Assembly: GCA_903632075.3 (NCBI GenBank) | Contig: CAHIKZ030004126.1 | Location: 1,377,501-1,441,500 of the forward strand | DNA: 64,000 bases | Origin: Acanthosepion pharaonis | Lineage: Eukaryota > Mollusca > Cephalopoda > Sepiida > Sepiidae | Direction: 5' to 3' | Part shown: positions 63,097-64,000 of the stretch, one piece after another | Layout of the letters: each line of letters starts with the position of its first letter | Numbering within the stretch: position 1 is the first letter of the stretch | Notes under the pieces: generated by a model | The model's database searches: none | What the model was told of the DNA's origin: nothing | The model's input: the letters and a program-made list of their open reading frames with translations, nothing else | Translations under genes and position numbers: made by a program

Positions 63097-64000
63097 GCGT
63101 AACAGCAAAATTGTCCAAATCATGTAACAGCATAATTCTTCATCCCATAAAAGGTTTAATATCTAAAAAAAAAAAAAAAAAATCAATAAACTAATTGAGT
63201 TTCTTTTTTTTTTACAGGTTTTAAGGTAAGATGGTTTTCACCTTGACACCATTTGTCTTCCTGAAAAACCCTTTGAATATTTCAGCTAGAAATACAAGTT
63301 TAAAATCGTTTTGTGTCAGCCTCACTGTTTTCCCAACTGAGCAATGGTGAGAGGAAAAAGATCAAGCCTTCAGTAATGGTACCAACATTTATACTTTTAG
63401 CTTCCATCTTCAAAATCCATTCAAGAATCGTCAAGAGAACAGTTAATAAGTTTTAATCTGAACTTCATGTCAAACCTTCATGAGCTTCTGGTCCTTAGCT
63501 AGGACTAATTAATGATAAACATGTCATTTTCGTTTATGATCAATTTCATCACGATTTTTCTGTTAAGTCTGTAGTGTAATTATACATTCTTTTTGCTCAA
63601 AGTACAGTCCAATAGTGTTATAAAATTCTCAGAGAATTTGACTAAGTTATCTTTAATCATTTCTAAGATACAACGGTTCAAATCTTAATCTGACAATTGG
63701 ACAATTTTGCTGTTACACCTGGTATATATCGTTCTCAGACAAGGAAGAAATTCCATCAAAAACTGTTCATTTTGGAAGAAAACTACAAGAAATATGGTCC
63801 AAGCTTTCGACTTCCTTAAGTCAACATCATTAAGGTAGGTAGAGATAAATGGTCAGTTTTGTAGAACTAGGGGGGTGCTGTGATGTAAAAAAAAAAATTT
63901 TAAGTTCTATGATGTCATTAACAGATTAGGTTTTGATGAAGAGGTCATCAATATTTCAGACATTTTGTGTCGGTTAATTTTACTTTGATCAGTAAAAATA
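63093..64000. other. PMS1 intron to the missing 5' exons, unassigned
   Basis: TTGGGCGTAACAGCAAAATT at 63092-63111 is mirrored at 63699-63718 (AATTTTGCTGTTACACCTGG), so 63092-63722 may be one element with inverted ends. At 63803-63832 the minus strand has TGATG-TTGACTTaaggAAGTC-GAAAGC, the recurring hairpin-GAAA module. No exon recognised. Confidence 0.5.

Overview
The window is animal nuclear DNA, most likely from a mollusc and probably an octopod cephalopod. The reasons are long introns, very abundant (TA)n and (GT)n arrays, tRNA-derived SINEs, Helitrons, Tc1/mariner, piggyBac and hAT relics, CR1/jockey-like and RTE-like LINE tails, and a CsRn1-like Ty3/gypsy element. The species assignment is inference. 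No bacterial-style gene clusters, CRISPR arrays or convincing functional tRNA genes are present. One host gene is recognisable: the mismatch-repair gene PMS1 on the minus strand. Fourteen coding exons run from 61399 down to the stop codon at 24259, with a candidate poly(A) signal at 24093-24098. Exon phases chain without conflict and give about 877 residues: the MutL transducer domain, a poorly conserved linker, an HMG box split over three exons, and the C-terminal dimerisation domain. The exons for the N-terminal ATPase (roughly the first 140 residues in human PMS1) must lie beyond base 64000. Layout: 1-11 kb is intergenic repeat DNA with SINEs, a Helitron, two pogo-like MITEs, a piggyBac-type MITE and a dead transposase. 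From 11.2 to 17.5 kb there is a nearly intact but frame-broken CsRn1-type Ty3/gypsy element on the minus strand, with both LTRs and a 4-bp target duplication, nested inside the 3' part of a LINE reverse transcriptase; its right edge is partly duplicated in tandem and runs into a 300-bp (TA) array. From 18.3 to 24.1 kb there are repeats, a 1.2-kb Tc1-like relic and a 1.2-kb GA-rich minisatellite. From 24.1 to 64 kb is PMS1, whose introns hold Helitrons, three piggyBac relics, LINE tails, 5S-tRNA composite SINEs, a hAT remnant, tandem repeats and several near-perfect hairpins. The items most worth a second look are an 81-bp mariner MITE in a PMS1 intron with the architecture of human MADE1 (source of the miR-548 family), a motif with nearly all hammerhead-ribozyme core positions at 38838-38883 plus related degenerate motifs spread over the window, composite 5S/tRNA SINEs, and a 69-bp tandem duplication that copies a PMS1 splice donor.
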